The notes under the pieces were generated by a model. It had not been told where the DNA came from and did not search any database. It saw nothing but the letters and a program-made list of their open reading frames with translations. The position numbers and the translations under genes are program-made. DNA of 62,947 nt, taken from the NCBI GenBank assembly GCA_016285335.1, contig JAEEQO010000001.1, positions 1 through 62,947 of the forward strand, written 5' to 3'. Positions 1 through 11,636 of the stretch are shown piece by piece; position 1 is the first letter of the stretch; every line of letters starts with the position of its first letter. Origin of the DNA: Victivallales bacterium. GTDB taxonomy: Bacteria; Verrucomicrobiota; Lentisphaeria; Victivallales; UBA1829.

Positions 1-821
1 TCGGCGCCGCCGTCGCCATCAAGCGCGGCCAGACCGTCGCCAGCGAGATCGCCAAGACCCTCGGCGAAGGCCTCCAGAGCTTCTGCATCCCCGGCTCCGT
101 CGCCGACGACCGCAAGGTCGGCCTCGGCCACGGCAACCTCGCCAGCATGCTCCTTGAAGAGAGCACCCAGTGCTTCGCGTTCTGCGCCGGCCACGAGTCC
201 TTCGCCGCCGCCGAAGGCGCGATCGGACTCGCCAAGTCCGCGAACAAAGTCCGCAAGAACCCGCTCCGCGTGATCCTGAACGGCCTCGGCAAGGACGCCG
301 CCCAGATCATCTCCCGCATCAACGGCTTCACCGGCGTCGAGACCGAATTCGACTACGCCACCGGCGAACTGAAGATCGTCTCCGAGACCGCCTACTCCAA
401 GGGCGAACGCGCCGCCGTCCGCTGCTACGGCGCCGATGACGTCCGCGAAGGCGTCGCCATCATGTGGAAGGAAGACGTGGACATCGCCATCACCGGCAAC
501 TCCACCAACCCGACCCGCTTCCAGCACCCCGTCATGGGCACCTATAAGAAAGAGCGCATCGCCGCGGGCAAGCCGTTCTTCTCCGTCGCTTCCGGCGGCG
601 GCACCGGCCGCACCCTGCACCCGGACAACATGGCCGCCGGCCCCGCCAGCTACGGCATGACCGACACCATGGGCCGCATGCACTCCGACGCCCAGTTCGC
701 CGGCTCCTCCTCCGTCCCGGCGCACGTCGAGATGATGGGCCTCATCGGCATGGGCAACAACCCGATGGTCGGCGCTTCCGTCGACGTCGCGGTCGCGGTC
801 GCCCAGGCTATGAAAGCCTGA
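1..821 (+). CDS. GGGtGRT-family protein, 3' part
   Basis: The reading frame is open from base 3 at the left edge to TGA at 819-821, giving 272 visible residues without a start, so the gene begins outside the window. It carries the diagnostic SVASGGGTGRTLHPDN stretch and the conserved tail MTDTMGRMHSDAQFAG...HVEMMGLIGMGNNPMVGAS, which identify the GGGtGRT family (Pfam family named after this motif). The family is a soluble protein of about 330 residues, so roughly 60 N-terminal residues are missing. Its biochemical role is not established; family members are often seen next to NifU-like Fe-S scaffold genes, but that neighbour would lie outside this window. Family assignment is firm, function unknown. 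Confidence 0.85.
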   Translation, partial: GAAVAIKRGQTVASEIAKTLGEGLQSFCIPGSVADDRKVGLGHGNLASMLLEESTQCFAFCAGHESFAAAEGAIGLAKSANKVRKNPLRVILNGLGKDAAQIISRINGFTGVETEFDYATGELKIVSETAYSKGERAAVRCYGADDVREGVAIMWKEDVDIAITGNSTNPTRFQHPVMGTYKKERIAAGKPFFSVASGGGTGRTLHPDNMAAGPASYGMTDTMGRMHSDAQFAGSSSVPAHVEMMGLIGMGNNPMVGASVDVAVAVAQAMKA

Positions 822-999
822 TCGGACGCATCGTCCAATTCGCGCGGCGCATTCGCTTCACCTTTGAACTGAAAACGCCGCGCTTCCCGCGGCATCGTGC
901 GTGACCGTCCCGGCGGTTTCTTCCGCCCGGCTTCCACACGGTGCCGCGAACCATTTTCCCCTCCCCCAGCTTGTCCCCGAACGTTGAAAGGAGATCCCC
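822..999. other. Spacer with two small hairpins before der
   Basis: The 178-base gap holds GGACG-cat-CGTCC at 824-836, directly after the GGGtGRT stop, and GCCGCG-cttcc-CGCGGC at 877-893. Neither is followed by a T-run, so they are not convincing intrinsic terminators. A strong ribosome binding site AAAGGAGA lies just before the der start at 1000. I see no clear promoter. Confidence 0.4.
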
Positions 1000-2592
1000 A
1001 TGAAAGGCAAACGCATCCCGAAATCCAGACCGCACAGGCAGCCCCGCCGCGACGACGCCGAACCCGTGTCCGCGTCCTTCGTCGATTCCTGCGCTCACAT
1101 GGAGCTGCCGTCCCTCGCCATCGTGGGACGTCCCAACGTCGGCAAATCCTCCCTCTTCAACGCCATCCTCGGCCGCCGTCAGGCGATCGTGCACTTCGAC
1201 TGCGGCGTGACCCGCGACCGTGTGAGCGCGTCCGGCGTCTGGCACGGCCGCCGCTTCAACCTCATCGACACCGGCGGACTCGGCATGTTCGAGAACGAGA
1301 CGAACGCCGTCGGCAAGTGGGACAAGCTCATCGCAGAACAGGTCACCGCGGCCATCGAGGACGCCGCCGCCATTCTGTTCGTCGTGGACGTGCAGGCGGG
1401 CTTGCTCCCGCTCGACCACGGCATCGCGGACCGTCTCCGCGCCTGCGGCAAGCCCGTCTACCTGATCGCGAACAAGGCGGACAACCATGCGGACGCCCTC
1501 CTCGCCGACGATTTCCATACGCTCGGATTCGAGCATGTCCACCCCGTCTCCTGCCTGCACAAACGCGGCATCGAAGACGTGCTGGAGGACGCGCTGTCCT
1601 CCATCGACCCGTCCGACTCCGAAGCCTTTGCCGCGCACGCCCTGAAGATCGCCGTCCTCGGCCGCCCGAACGTCGGCAAATCCTCCCTCGTGAACCGCCT
1701 GATCGGCAAGGACCGCGTGATCGTGAGCGACGTGGCGGGCACCACGCGCGATTCCATCGACGTCGAATTCGAGCTCAAATGCTCCGACAGCGAAACCATT
1801 CGCGCCGTGCTGGTCGACACCGCCGGGCTCCGCAAGAAATCCAAGGTCGACGGCGCCGTCGAGCAGTACAGCATGATGCGCGCCCAGAATTCCCTCGACA
1901 CCTGCGACATCGTGCTGTTCGTGGTCGAGGCGGACAAAGGCGCGGCCACCTCGCAGGACAAGACCATCGCCCGCATGATCGAGGAGTCCGGCAAGGGCTG
2001 CATCCTCGTGGTCAACAAATGGGACATTCGCCCCGAAAAGACATCCCGCGACGAGCTCATCCGCGAATTTCGCGATTCCCTCCCGAAAATGAGCTACGCG
2101 CCGCTCATTTTCGTTTCCGCCCTCACCGGCGAAAATCTCGACGGACTCTACGACCTGATCGCGCAGGTTCGCGCCCAGCTCTCCGCCCGCATCACCACGG
2201 CCATGCTGAACCGCGTGATCCAGGACGCCGTCACCCGCACCGCGCCGCCTGTCGTCGGCCTCAAGCCGCTGAAGATCTACTACGGCACCATGACCGAGAC
2301 CGCGCCGCCGCACTTCATCCTCTTCATCAACAAGCGCGACTACTGCGCCGACAGCTACAAGGCGTATCTTTCCAACTACTTCCGCGGCGCGTTCAACCTC
2401 GTCGGCGTGCCCATCCGCATCGTCCTGCAGGAACGCGACCGCCGCGACCTCTCCGAAGTCGTGAACCACGCCGGCAGCACGGGCAAAAAGAAGAAGTTCG
2501 CGAACGCAAAACAGGCGAAGACCGCGAAGAAGAAGTCCAGCTTCAAGAAGAAGACTTCCGCGCAGAACGCCCGCCGCAGCGCCCAGGACTGA
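1000..2592 (+). CDS. der: Ribosome assembly GTPase Der (EngA)
   Basis: Double-GTPase-domain protein needed for 50S subunit maturation. The first G domain shows GRPNVGKS at residues 43-50, DTGG near 90 and NKAD near 160; the second repeats GRPNVGKSS near 225, DTAG and NKWD. A KH-like domain follows (about 400-490), then a lysine-rich tail (KKKKF, KKKSSFKKK). At 530 residues it is longer than usual (440-490) because of a basic 33-residue N-terminal extension and the basic tail. The start at 1000 is chosen for its AAAGGAGA site; ATG at 1099 (MELPSLAIVGRP) would give a conventional N terminus. The gene appears monocistronic and is followed by the hairpin repeat array. Confidence 0.96.
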   Translation: MKGKRIPKSRPHRQPRRDDAEPVSASFVDSCAHMELPSLAIVGRPNVGKSSLFNAILGRRQAIVHFDCGVTRDRVSASGVWHGRRFNLIDTGGLGMFENETNAVGKWDKLIAEQVTAAIEDAAAILFVVDVQAGLLPLDHGIADRLRACGKPVYLIANKADNHADALLADDFHTLGFEHVHPVSCLHKRGIEDVLEDALSSIDPSDSEAFAAHALKIAVLGRPNVGKSSLVNRLIGKDRVIVSDVAGTTRDSIDVEFELKCSDSETIRAVLVDTAGLRKKSKVDGAVEQYSMMRAQNSLDTCDIVLFVVEADKGAATSQDKTIARMIEESGKGCILVVNKWDIRPEKTSRDELIREFRDSLPKMSYAPLIFVSALTGENLDGLYDLIAQVRAQLSARITTAMLNRVIQDAVTRTAPPVVGLKPLKIYYGTMTETAPPHFILFINKRDYCADSYKAYLSNYFRGAFNLVGVPIRIVLQERDRRDLSEVVNHAGSTGKKKKFANAKQAKTAKKKSSFKKKTSAQNARRSAQD

Positions 2593-2621
2593 TCCCGTCC
2601 TTCTGACCTCATCCCACGGGA

Positions 2622-2802
2622 GGCGGAGCCTCCTCTGCGGCAGTGCGCGGCTTTCGCTCGCGCACGAGGCAAAGCCTCGACTGTAGCAGTGCGCGGCTTT
2701 CGCTCGCGCACGAGGCAAAGCCTCGACTGTAGCAGTGCGCGGCTTTCGCTCGCGCACGGGGCGGAGCCTCCACTGATGCAGTGCTCTGCTTCGCAAGAGC
2801 AC
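2622..2802 (+). repeat. Tandem array of four 46-bp hairpin repeats
   Basis: Units start at 2622, 2668, 2714 and 2760; the second and third differ only at their last base. Each unit has a small stem (GAGGC-aaa-GCCTC in the middle units), then GCAGTG, then a hairpin. The hairpin is GTGCGCG...CGCGCAC in the first three units and GTGCTCT...AGAGCAC in the fourth, around a GCTTCGC or GCTTTCGC loop. Single diverged copies occur at 2881, 28087, 30193, 43031 and 57205. There are no spacers, so this is not a CRISPR array. The location between convergent der and the beta-galactosidase gene suggests an mRNA-end or REP-like function. Confidence 0.85.
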
Positions 2803-2837
2803 AAATGAGTTAATCGCACCCGCCCCTCAGCCAATAG

Positions 2838-2872
2838 AAAAAGCCCGGCACACACTTTCGTGCATGCCGGGC
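2838..2872 (-). terminator. Intrinsic terminator of the beta-galactosidase gene
   Basis: On the minus strand the 8-bp stem GCCCGGCA...TGCCGGGC (2872-2865 with 2850-2843) is followed by TTTTTCT at 2842-2836. It lies 78 bases past the stop codon of the minus-strand gene, a normal Rho-independent terminator arrangement. Confidence 0.8.
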
Positions 2873-2880
2873 GAGGAGAC

Positions 2881-2930
2881 GGGGCCTCCACCGCGGCAGT
2901 GCGCTCAGCTTCGCTTGCGCACGAGATGCC
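2881..2930 (+). repeat. Single copy of the hairpin repeat
   Basis: This copy reads GGCCTCCACCGCGGCAGTGC and then the stem GTGCGC...GCGCAC around a GCTTCGC-containing loop. It sits between the terminator and the stop codon of the beta-galactosidase gene, so it is transcribed as part of that gene's 3' untranslated region, in antisense to the repeat's own orientation. Confidence 0.75.
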
Positions 2931-2949
2931 GCTCGGAGGAAAATCGACC

Positions 2950-6291
<3,342 letters not shown>

Positions 6292-6375
6292 TTATGGAGT
6301 TGTTCCGGTGAGTTCGATTTGAGGGTAACTCCATGAAGCGGGAGGCGCCGGGTCCACGGAGAAGCCCAAGTCTAT

Positions 6376-6392
6376 CTGCTAAAACATAGCAG
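6376..6392. promoter_or_regulatory. Palindromic operator CTGCTA-N5-TAGCAG
   Basis: A perfect 6-bp inverted repeat with a 5-base spacer overlaps the -10 box of the beta-galactosidase promoter. A repressor bound there would block RNA polymerase, as expected for a sugar-inducible glycosidase. No regulator gene is adjacent, so the cognate factor is unknown. Confidence 0.6.
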
Positions 6393-6410
6393 GGATTCCG
6401 GAAAAGTCAA
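6383..6410 (-). promoter_or_regulatory. Sigma-70 promoter of the beta-galactosidase gene
   Basis: Minus strand: TTGACT (6410-6405), 16-base spacer, TATGTT (6388-6383). Transcription would start near 6376 and give a 5' leader of roughly 110 bases before ATG at 6267. Confidence 0.65.
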
Positions 6411-6446
6411 TCCTTTTTTCCGCCTTTTTTCCTTTTTTTTAAAGAT

Positions 6447-6496
6447 AAAACCGCCGCTTCCGCGTCCGTTGGCGTGTCTTAACGTGTGCGAAGCGG
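6447..6496 (-). terminator. Possible terminator downstream of tcdA
   Basis: Minus-strand stem CCGCTTCGC...GCGGAAGCGG (6496-6454, long loop) is followed by TTTT and then ATCTTT. The long loop makes it weaker than the other terminators in the window. It would end the rsmB-tatD-tcdA transcript. Confidence 0.35.
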
Positions 6497-6527
6497 TGGA
6501 AAAAAGCGGGGATCAGCGGCGTGAAAT

Positions 6528-7253
6528 TCAGCGGGCGAGGACCCGGTACACGGCCGCCGCGCACTGAACGGCGAACGCCGCCGGCATGAACGACACGGTC
6601 CCGATCAGCGGATGTCCGGCCTCGTCCAGCTTCGGCTTGCGGGGCGTCTCCGTGGAGTAGACCGCCGTCACGCCGTGGTCGATCCCGAGCTCGCGAAGCC
6701 CCTTTCGGACCAGTTTCGCCAGCGGGCACACGCTCGTCTCGGAAATATCGCCGCAGCGGATCGCGCCGGGGTCGGTGCGGAGCCCCGCGCCCATCGCGCT
6801 GACCACGGGAACGCCGCGCCGGACGCATTCCGCCAGCAGCGCGATCTTCGACGGCACGGAGTCGATGGCGTCGAGCACGCAGTCGAACCGCCCCATTCCG
6901 AGCACGCCGGGCATGTCTCCCGGCTGAAGGTAACGTTCCAGCACGGTCAGTTTGAGCCTGGGGTTGATGTCCATCAGGCGGTCGGCCATCACGACGGCTT
7001 TCGGCTGCCCGACCGTGCTCGTGAGCGCCGGGATCTGGCGGTTGATGTTCGTCGGCTCCACCGCGTCGCCGTCCACGATCGTCATCGCGCCGACGCCCAG
7101 CCGCGCGACAAGTTCCGTCGCGAGCCCCCCTACCCCGCCGAGGCCGACGCACAACACCTGCGAACGGCGGATCGTTTCGACGGTTTCGGCGGATTCGAGC
7201 GCGAACATGCGCCCGAGCCATTCGGCGGACGGATCAAGTTCAAACGACGGCAT
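6528..7253 (-). CDS. tcdA: ThiF/E1-like protein, probable ct6A tRNA dehydratase TcdA
   Basis: A 241-residue E1-like (ThiF/MoeB/UBA1 fold) ATP-binding protein. It has the glycine-rich nucleotide site CVGLGGVGG at about residues 35-43, DGDAVEPTNINRQ, and FDCVLDAIDSVPSK. The absence of a C-terminal rhodanese domain, the length, and the EPTNINRQIPAL stretch match TcdA/CsdL, which cyclises t6A37 of tRNA to ct6A using ATP. TsaC, which makes the t6A precursor, is encoded at 43.1-43.7 kb. The start at 7253 follows AAAGGA and overlaps tatD by 14 bases; an in-frame extension to 7430 is non-homologous shadow sequence and is rejected. Some ThiF paralogues have other roles, so the exact substrate is inferred. 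Confidence 0.8.
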   Translation of the reverse strand: MPSFELDPSAEWLGRMFALESAETVETIRRSQVLCVGLGGVGGLATELVARLGVGAMTIVDGDAVEPTNINRQIPALTSTVGQPKAVVMADRLMDINPRLKLTVLERYLQPGDMPGVLGMGRFDCVLDAIDSVPSKIALLAECVRRGVPVVSAMGAGLRTDPGAIRCGDISETSVCPLAKLVRKGLRELGIDHGVTAVYSTETPRKPKLDEAGHPLIGTVSFMPAAFAVQCAAAVYRVLAR

Positions 7254-7917
7254 GGCGGAATATCCTTTCGAAGTTGGCGCGGACGGCGGCGGCGAGTTCG
7301 GACGGCGGCAGCAGGTGCATGGCGGCCACCTCGGCAAGGATCTGCCCGAACAGCTCCGGCGCTTCATCTGTTTCCAGCAGGATGCGGTCGAGCGGGACCT
7401 CCGCGAACCAGTCCATGTTCCCGGCGTCACGCAGCAGCCCCGCGCCGAACGACAGCACGCAGCCGGCGTCCAGCAGGTCGAACGCCTTGCGTTTCGCCCC
7501 GCGGAACCCGTGGATCACCCACGCGGGGACGCCTTCGCCGGATTCGGATTTGAGGCGCAGAAGTTCGGGGAAACACCGGACGCAATGGATGACCAGCGGC
7601 TTATCCCGTTTTCCGGCCTCCGCGATCTGCGCCTCGAACACCTTCATCTGAAGCGGGAGCGGCGGTTCCGCAGTGCGGTCGAGCCCGCATTCGCCGATGG
7701 CGAGGCACCGGGGAGAACCGAACAGTCTTTCAAACGCGGCAAGCTCGTATTTCCCCGCGTCCCACGGGTGGATCCCGGCGGAAAAGAAAATGCCTTCCGG
7801 CACGGCGGCGTCGGGCTCGCGGACGTTCCACAGCCGGAAGACCGCATCATTCAACGAAGGCGTCCCGTGCGCATGAGCGTCGGGAACGGAGAGCCCGTCC
7901 AGCGGAGTCCCGTTCAT
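7240..7917 (-). CDS. TatD-family metal-dependent hydrolase
   Basis: A 225-residue amidohydrolase-fold protein, shorter than E. coli TatD (260). Metal-site motifs are visible in order: DAHAH near the N terminus, GIHPWD, IGECGLD, VIHC, and the late LETDEAPEL. These fit the TatD DNase family, 3'-5' exonucleases or deoxyribonucleases linked to DNA and tRNA quality control. The gene overlaps rsmB upstream by ATGA (7914-7917) and tcdA downstream by 14 bases, so the three are probably translated from one mRNA. The shorter length suggests trimmed helices rather than truncation, because all metal motifs are present. Confidence 0.85.
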   Translation of the reverse strand: MNGTPLDGLSVPDAHAHGTPSLNDAVFRLWNVREPDAAVPEGIFFSAGIHPWDAGKYELAAFERLFGSPRCLAIGECGLDRTAEPPLPLQMKVFEAQIAEAGKRDKPLVIHCVRCFPELLRLKSESGEGVPAWVIHGFRGAKRKAFDLLDAGCVLSFGAGLLRDAGNMDWFAEVPLDRILLETDEAPELFGQILAEVAAMHLLPPSELAAAVRANFERIFRHAVV

Positions 7918-9182
7918 TTGTCACCGTTGCGGACGAAGAGCGCGGTGAAGGAGCAGTCGCAGTCGGCATGGCACGGCAAAGTCGTCAGCGTGCCGTCCGT
8001 CTTCGAGCCGTCATGCGGGTTTCTGAACGGCATGAGCTTGAAATCGGGGCGCGCCTGGAGGAAATGCTTCACCACGCCCATGTTCTCGGCATCGAAAACG
8101 GAACACGTGGCGTAGACGAGTTTCCCGCCGGGGCGGACGGTATTCGCCGCCTTATACATGATCGCGAACTGCGTCTTGACAAGCTTTTCGATCTCTTCCT
8201 TTCGGAAGATCCAGCGCATTTCGGGATTCCTGCGCCAGCGGCCCGAGGCGGAGCACGGAGCATCCACAAGCACGCCGTCGTATTCTCCAAGCGAGCCTCC
8301 GAGCGGCGTTACGACCTGGATATTGCGGAATCGCGCCGCCGCGGCGCGCCGTTTCAGCTCTTCCACCACGTCCTGCCGGATGTCCGAGGCAAAGATCTGC
8401 ACCTTCCTGCCGCCTTCCGCGGCGAGCTGAAGCGTCTTGCCTCCGGCTCCGCAGCAGCAGTCCCACCATCTTTCCTTCGGACGGGGCTCCGCGGGCCACA
8501 CGATGCACTGGGACGAGAAATCCTGCACCTCGCAGTTTCCGCTCAAGCCTTTCAGCTGGTCGAGATGGATATGCGGCGATTTCACGCGCACGGCGTCGAC
8601 AAGGATCTCGGAGCCGCGTTCCGCCTGGATCCCATGCGAAGCGAGGCGGCGGATCAGTTCGGTCGCGGTGATGTTCTGGGCGCGAAGCCACACGGACGGC
8701 CGCGTGGCGAGGCCGTCGAGCCATGCCTGGCGGCTTGCTTCCGGCACCTCGGCGGGCATCCACTCCGGCACCAGGTCGTAGGGATCCAGGTCAAGGTCGG
8801 TATTGGTCACGGTGCGGATGCGTTCGAACGGGTCGCTCATCGCGGCAATGGCTTCGGGCGCCACACTGGACCAGAACGGGAAAACCGGGCACGACGGCTC
8901 GTCGGCGGCAAGCGCGGCGGCAAGCGCGGGACCGGGGATGTTTTCGCGGTCGATGTCGAACAGTTTTTCGAGGCAGCCCTTCCAGCGGAAGAACGCGAAA
9001 ACGCTGCTCGTGATGGCATGGCGGTCGCGCGAGCCGTATTTGTGGTTGGCGCGATAGAACTCGGACAGGAATTTGTCCGCGGGCGTCCCCTTCTCCTCGA
9101 GCTCATGCCAGGCCAGGCGGATGGCCTCCAGGCAGGCCAGCGCGAGGGTCTTCAGCTTGTTTCCGGCCAATCCTTCCAGCAT
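7914..9182 (-). CDS. RsmB/NOP-type rRNA or tRNA m5C methyltransferase
   Basis: A 422-residue class I SAM-dependent methyltransferase. The N-terminal helical part resembles NusB/RsmB leader sequence. The catalytic domain shows the SAM motif DCCCGAGGKT at about residue 240, the PC motif VDAPCSASGRWRRNP near 305 (Cys that releases the product) and YATCSVF near 360 (the attacking Cys). These two cysteines define RNA cytosine-5 methyltransferases of the RsmB/Nop2 family. The target (16S rRNA, as for RsmB, or another RNA) cannot be read from sequence. ATG at 9182 follows GAAAGGG. First gene of the rsmB-tatD-tcdA overlap series, 21 bases after ispF. Confidence 0.88.
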   Translation of the reverse strand: MLEGLAGNKLKTLALACLEAIRLAWHELEEKGTPADKFLSEFYRANHKYGSRDRHAITSSVFAFFRWKGCLEKLFDIDRENIPGPALAAALAADEPSCPVFPFWSSVAPEAIAAMSDPFERIRTVTNTDLDLDPYDLVPEWMPAEVPEASRQAWLDGLATRPSVWLRAQNITATELIRRLASHGIQAERGSEILVDAVRVKSPHIHLDQLKGLSGNCEVQDFSSQCIVWPAEPRPKERWWDCCCGAGGKTLQLAAEGGRKVQIFASDIRQDVVEELKRRAAAARFRNIQVVTPLGGSLGEYDGVLVDAPCSASGRWRRNPEMRWIFRKEEIEKLVKTQFAIMYKAANTVRPGGKLVYATCSVFDAENMGVVKHFLQARPDFKLMPFRNPHDGSKTDGTLTTLPCHADCDCSFTALFVRNGDK

Positions 9183-9203
9183 GGCGGCAGCCCTTTCGGA
9201 TAA

Positions 9204-9695
9204 TCAGGCTTCTTCTTTCGGGAAGAGGATCACGGCGGCGTGGGCTTCGATCGCCTGGCAGTGCCCGACGGAGTCGAGCCCTTCGGCGGTCTTCGCCTTG
9301 ATGGAAACACGGTCCGCGCCGATCCCGAGGATCGCGGCGAGCGCTTCCCGCATCCGCGGGACATACGGAGCCAGCTTCGGCTTCTGCGCGATGATCGTGA
9401 TGTCGGCGTTGCCGATCCGCCACCCCTGAAACTCAGGCAGGGCGAGCGTTTTCCGGAGCAGGGATTCGCCGGACGCGCCCAGATACTGCGGATCGTCGTC
9501 AGGGTAATGCTGCCCGATGTCGCCGAGCGCCAGCGCGCCGAACAGGGCGTCGATCAGGGCGTGGACCGGGACGTCGGCGTCGCTGTGGCCGTCGAGCCCG
9601 GTCTCGTTCGGGATATGGCAGGTACAGAGCATCAAATCACGTTCCGGCGCCATGCGGTGGACGTCGTAGCCGATTCCGATTCGCATATCTTTCAT
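9204..9695 (-). CDS. ispF: 2-C-methyl-D-erythritol 2,4-cyclodiphosphate synthase IspF
   Basis: A 163-residue enzyme of the non-mevalonate isoprenoid pathway, converting CDP-methylerythritol 2-phosphate to the cyclic diphosphate. The signature GIGYDVHR at residues 7-14 and LDGHSDADVPVHALIDAL...GDIGQHYPDDD contain the zinc-binding Asp/His residues. The usual C-terminal region is present as KAKTAEGLDSVG. Length is standard (155-165). ATG at 9695 lies after GGAGA; ATG at 9686 (MRIGIGYD) is an alternative. It is 47 bases downstream of the ppiD-like gene and probably in the same transcript. Confidence 0.96.
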   Translation of the reverse strand: MKDMRIGIGYDVHRMAPERDLMLCTCHIPNETGLDGHSDADVPVHALIDALFGALALGDIGQHYPDDDPQYLGASGESLLRKTLALPEFQGWRIGNADITIIAQKPKLAPYVPRMREALAAILGIGADRVSIKAKTAEGLDSVGHCQAIEAHAAVILFPKEEA

Positions 9696-9742
9696 GGACC
9701 GTGTCTCCGTTGCGTTTTATGGGAAATGAGGTTAAGGTCGGG

Positions 9743-11401
9743 TCATTCCCGGTTCCGGCCGCGGCCGTTGTAGATCTGGGCGGACCCCAGGATCCAGTTC
9801 TGAAGCCCGCGGCTCACGATATCCTGCTTGCGGTACTTCAGCTCACGGGTGAGGATGTCCTTCTGTTCCGCGATCTCCTCGGCAGTGCCCGGCGTATGGG
9901 CTTTGACAAAGACGAAAACGGGGAAACCGTACTGCTTGTCCGGGGCGGACAGCTTGCCGGGGGCGGTGGAGAGGATCTCGTTCACGGCCGGCATGTACGG
10001 GTTGGCTTCGATCTCGAAACGGGCACGCGAGGCTTCCGCGTGGAACGTGCCTTTCAGGGACTTCACGAGCTCTTCGATCTCGGCGGGAGCGTCCTTCAGC
10101 TCCATGAACTTCAGTCCGAGCTGGGCGGCGGCCTCTTCGGCCATGGCGCGTTCCTTCTGGGAGACCAGATACTTCCGCGCCTTTTCCTTCACGTCCTCGA
10201 ACGGCTGAAGCACGGACGGACGGCGGGCGGTCAGCAGGAACTTGGACATGCCTTCTTCTCCGGCAAGGACGTTGGTGTCGGAACCGACGTTCTTCAGGAT
10301 CGTCACGGCGTCGATCAGGTCGTGTTCGATGTGAAGCTCGATATTTTCCTGCGTCTGCGCGGTGATATTCTTGATCTCGGAGACTTTCAGGCCGGCCTTT
10401 TCGGCTTCTTCGCGGAAACGGACCTGGGGATCCACCCCATTGTCGTCCGCCTTGTCGGCCTTGACGGCAGCGCGGTACGCGTTGTGGAAAGCGCGGATCT
10501 TCGCGGTAGCCTCGTCGCGGTCCACCGTGACTTCAAGCTCCTTGCGGATGTCGTCCTTCACTTCGTCGAACGGCTTTTCCGTGCCGTCCTCCTTGGTAAA
10601 GAGCGCCTTTCTGAGGTCGTAGTATTCCTTCAGCTGCTCCTCGGACACCTCGGTCTTCTTCTCCGTGTAGGGAGCGAACGCGAGCAGGCCGTCGGATTCC
10701 GGTTCGCTCATGAAGAGGGACGGATTGGCTGCGTAGAAGTCCTTCATGTCGGATTCTTCGACCTTCACCTGGTCCTCGAACGAATCGGGGTCAAACGTGA
10801 TCAGGTTGTACGTGATCTTCTGGAGCATCGACTCGATGCCCGTTTTCGCCTCGGCGTCCGAAACGGTCACGTTCCCCGTCGTGATCATCGGCACTTTCTG
10901 CAGGCGGATGATGGAGCGGATGGCTTCCTCCAGCTCGGTGAAACCGAGCCCGGCGGGCGCGAGATAGATGTCTTTGTACTTGGCGTAAAGCTCTTTCGAG
11001 AACTTGCCGTCCGCCTGGAACGCCGGCAGGGAATGGATCACCTCGGCGACTTCCTTGTCGCTGGCCTGGATGTTCAGAACGTCGGCGGCCTTCAGCAGGA
11101 CCGCGTACTGGAACGACTCTTCCTCGTCGGGAGACTGGACGCGGTTCGGGGAGAGGCCGTAGCTGGCGGCGCGGAACATGCAGACGACCTGACGGGCGTC
11201 GCTCACATCGCCGAACGAGATGTCATGTCCGAGCACGGCGCCGTATTTCGTGTTCGCGCCGACGTTGCCGCCGAACAGCAGCGATCCGTCCACGCCCGGC
11301 GTGAAGAACCAGACGAACGAGACGATGACGACTCCGGTAAAAATGGCAAAAGTGACCTTTCCGTGCTTCACGAGCACGTTGTTCATTTTCTGAATGATCA
11401 T
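9743..11401 (-). CDS. PpiD/SurA-N-type periplasmic foldase, membrane-anchored
   Basis: A 552-residue protein with a short cytoplasmic N terminus (MIIQKMNNVLVKHGKVTF), one transmembrane helix at about residues 17-35, and a long periplasmic region with charged helices typical of SurA_N/PpiD chaperones. A clear rotamase (parvulin) active-site signature is not obvious by eye. It probably assists folding of exported proteins, consistent with the many secreted products here. ATG at 11401 is chosen because the frame upstream (to 11587) is not PpiD-like and a promoter lies at 11458-11485, inside that extension. It leads into ispF. Confidence 0.75.
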   Translation of the reverse strand: MIIQKMNNVLVKHGKVTFAIFTGVVIVSFVWFFTPGVDGSLLFGGNVGANTKYGAVLGHDISFGDVSDARQVVCMFRAASYGLSPNRVQSPDEEESFQYAVLLKAADVLNIQASDKEVAEVIHSLPAFQADGKFSKELYAKYKDIYLAPAGLGFTELEEAIRSIIRLQKVPMITTGNVTVSDAEAKTGIESMLQKITYNLITFDPDSFEDQVKVEESDMKDFYAANPSLFMSEPESDGLLAFAPYTEKKTEVSEEQLKEYYDLRKALFTKEDGTEKPFDEVKDDIRKELEVTVDRDEATAKIRAFHNAYRAAVKADKADDNGVDPQVRFREEAEKAGLKVSEIKNITAQTQENIELHIEHDLIDAVTILKNVGSDTNVLAGEEGMSKFLLTARRPSVLQPFEDVKEKARKYLVSQKERAMAEEAAAQLGLKFMELKDAPAEIEELVKSLKGTFHAEASRARFEIEANPYMPAVNEILSTAPGKLSAPDKQYGFPVFVFVKAHTPGTAEEIAEQKDILTRELKYRKQDIVSRGLQNWILGSAQIYNGRGRNRE

Positions 11402-11457
11402 AGGGTATTCGACCTCTGTTGGTGCATGGGTTGTTTCTGATGAAAATACAAAACAAT

Positions 11458-11485
11458 AATTTAATGCCAAAACGTGAAAAATCAA
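11458..11485 (-). promoter_or_regulatory. Candidate promoter of the ppiD-like gene
   Basis: Minus strand TTGATT (11485-11480), 16-base spacer, TAAATT (11463-11458) gives a start near 11450 and a leader of about 50 bases. It supports translation from 11401 rather than 11587. Confidence 0.45.
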
Positions 11486-11566
11486 GGCTGCGCCCCGCAA
11501 AAGTCGACGAAATGTTCCATTCCGCGGGATTTCTTCCGGGAAAGCGGGCAACTTTTCCTTTTTGAC

Positions 11567-11595
11567 TTGATTTTTCAGCAATTTCAATGTATAAT
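11567..11595 (+). promoter_or_regulatory. Promoter of the ankyrin gene
   Basis: TTGATT (11567-11572), 17-base spacer, perfect TATAAT (11590-11595), 42 bases before ATG at 11637. A ribosome site CCCGGAGGA precedes the start. Confidence 0.7.
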
Positions 11596-11636
11596 ATATA
11601 CTGGCTTTTTTTTGAAATCATCCCGGAGGATACGCC

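Noticed and set aside
2622..2802. CRISPR array
   Set aside because: Units are contiguous 46-bp copies with no unique spacers, and no cas genes are present.
6411..6440. T-rich runs before tcdA as a plus-strand terminator
   Set aside because: No stable stem precedes the T-runs on the plus strand and no plus-strand gene ends there.
11402..11587. Longer N terminus of the ppiD-like protein
   Set aside because: The extra 62 residues lack homology, place a hydrophobic run before the real anchor, and lie upstream of the likely promoter at 11458-11485.
11562..11595. TTGACT at 11562 as the -35 of the ankyrin promoter
   Set aside because: It lies 22 bases from TATAAT, too far; TTGATT at 11567 with 17 bases fits.
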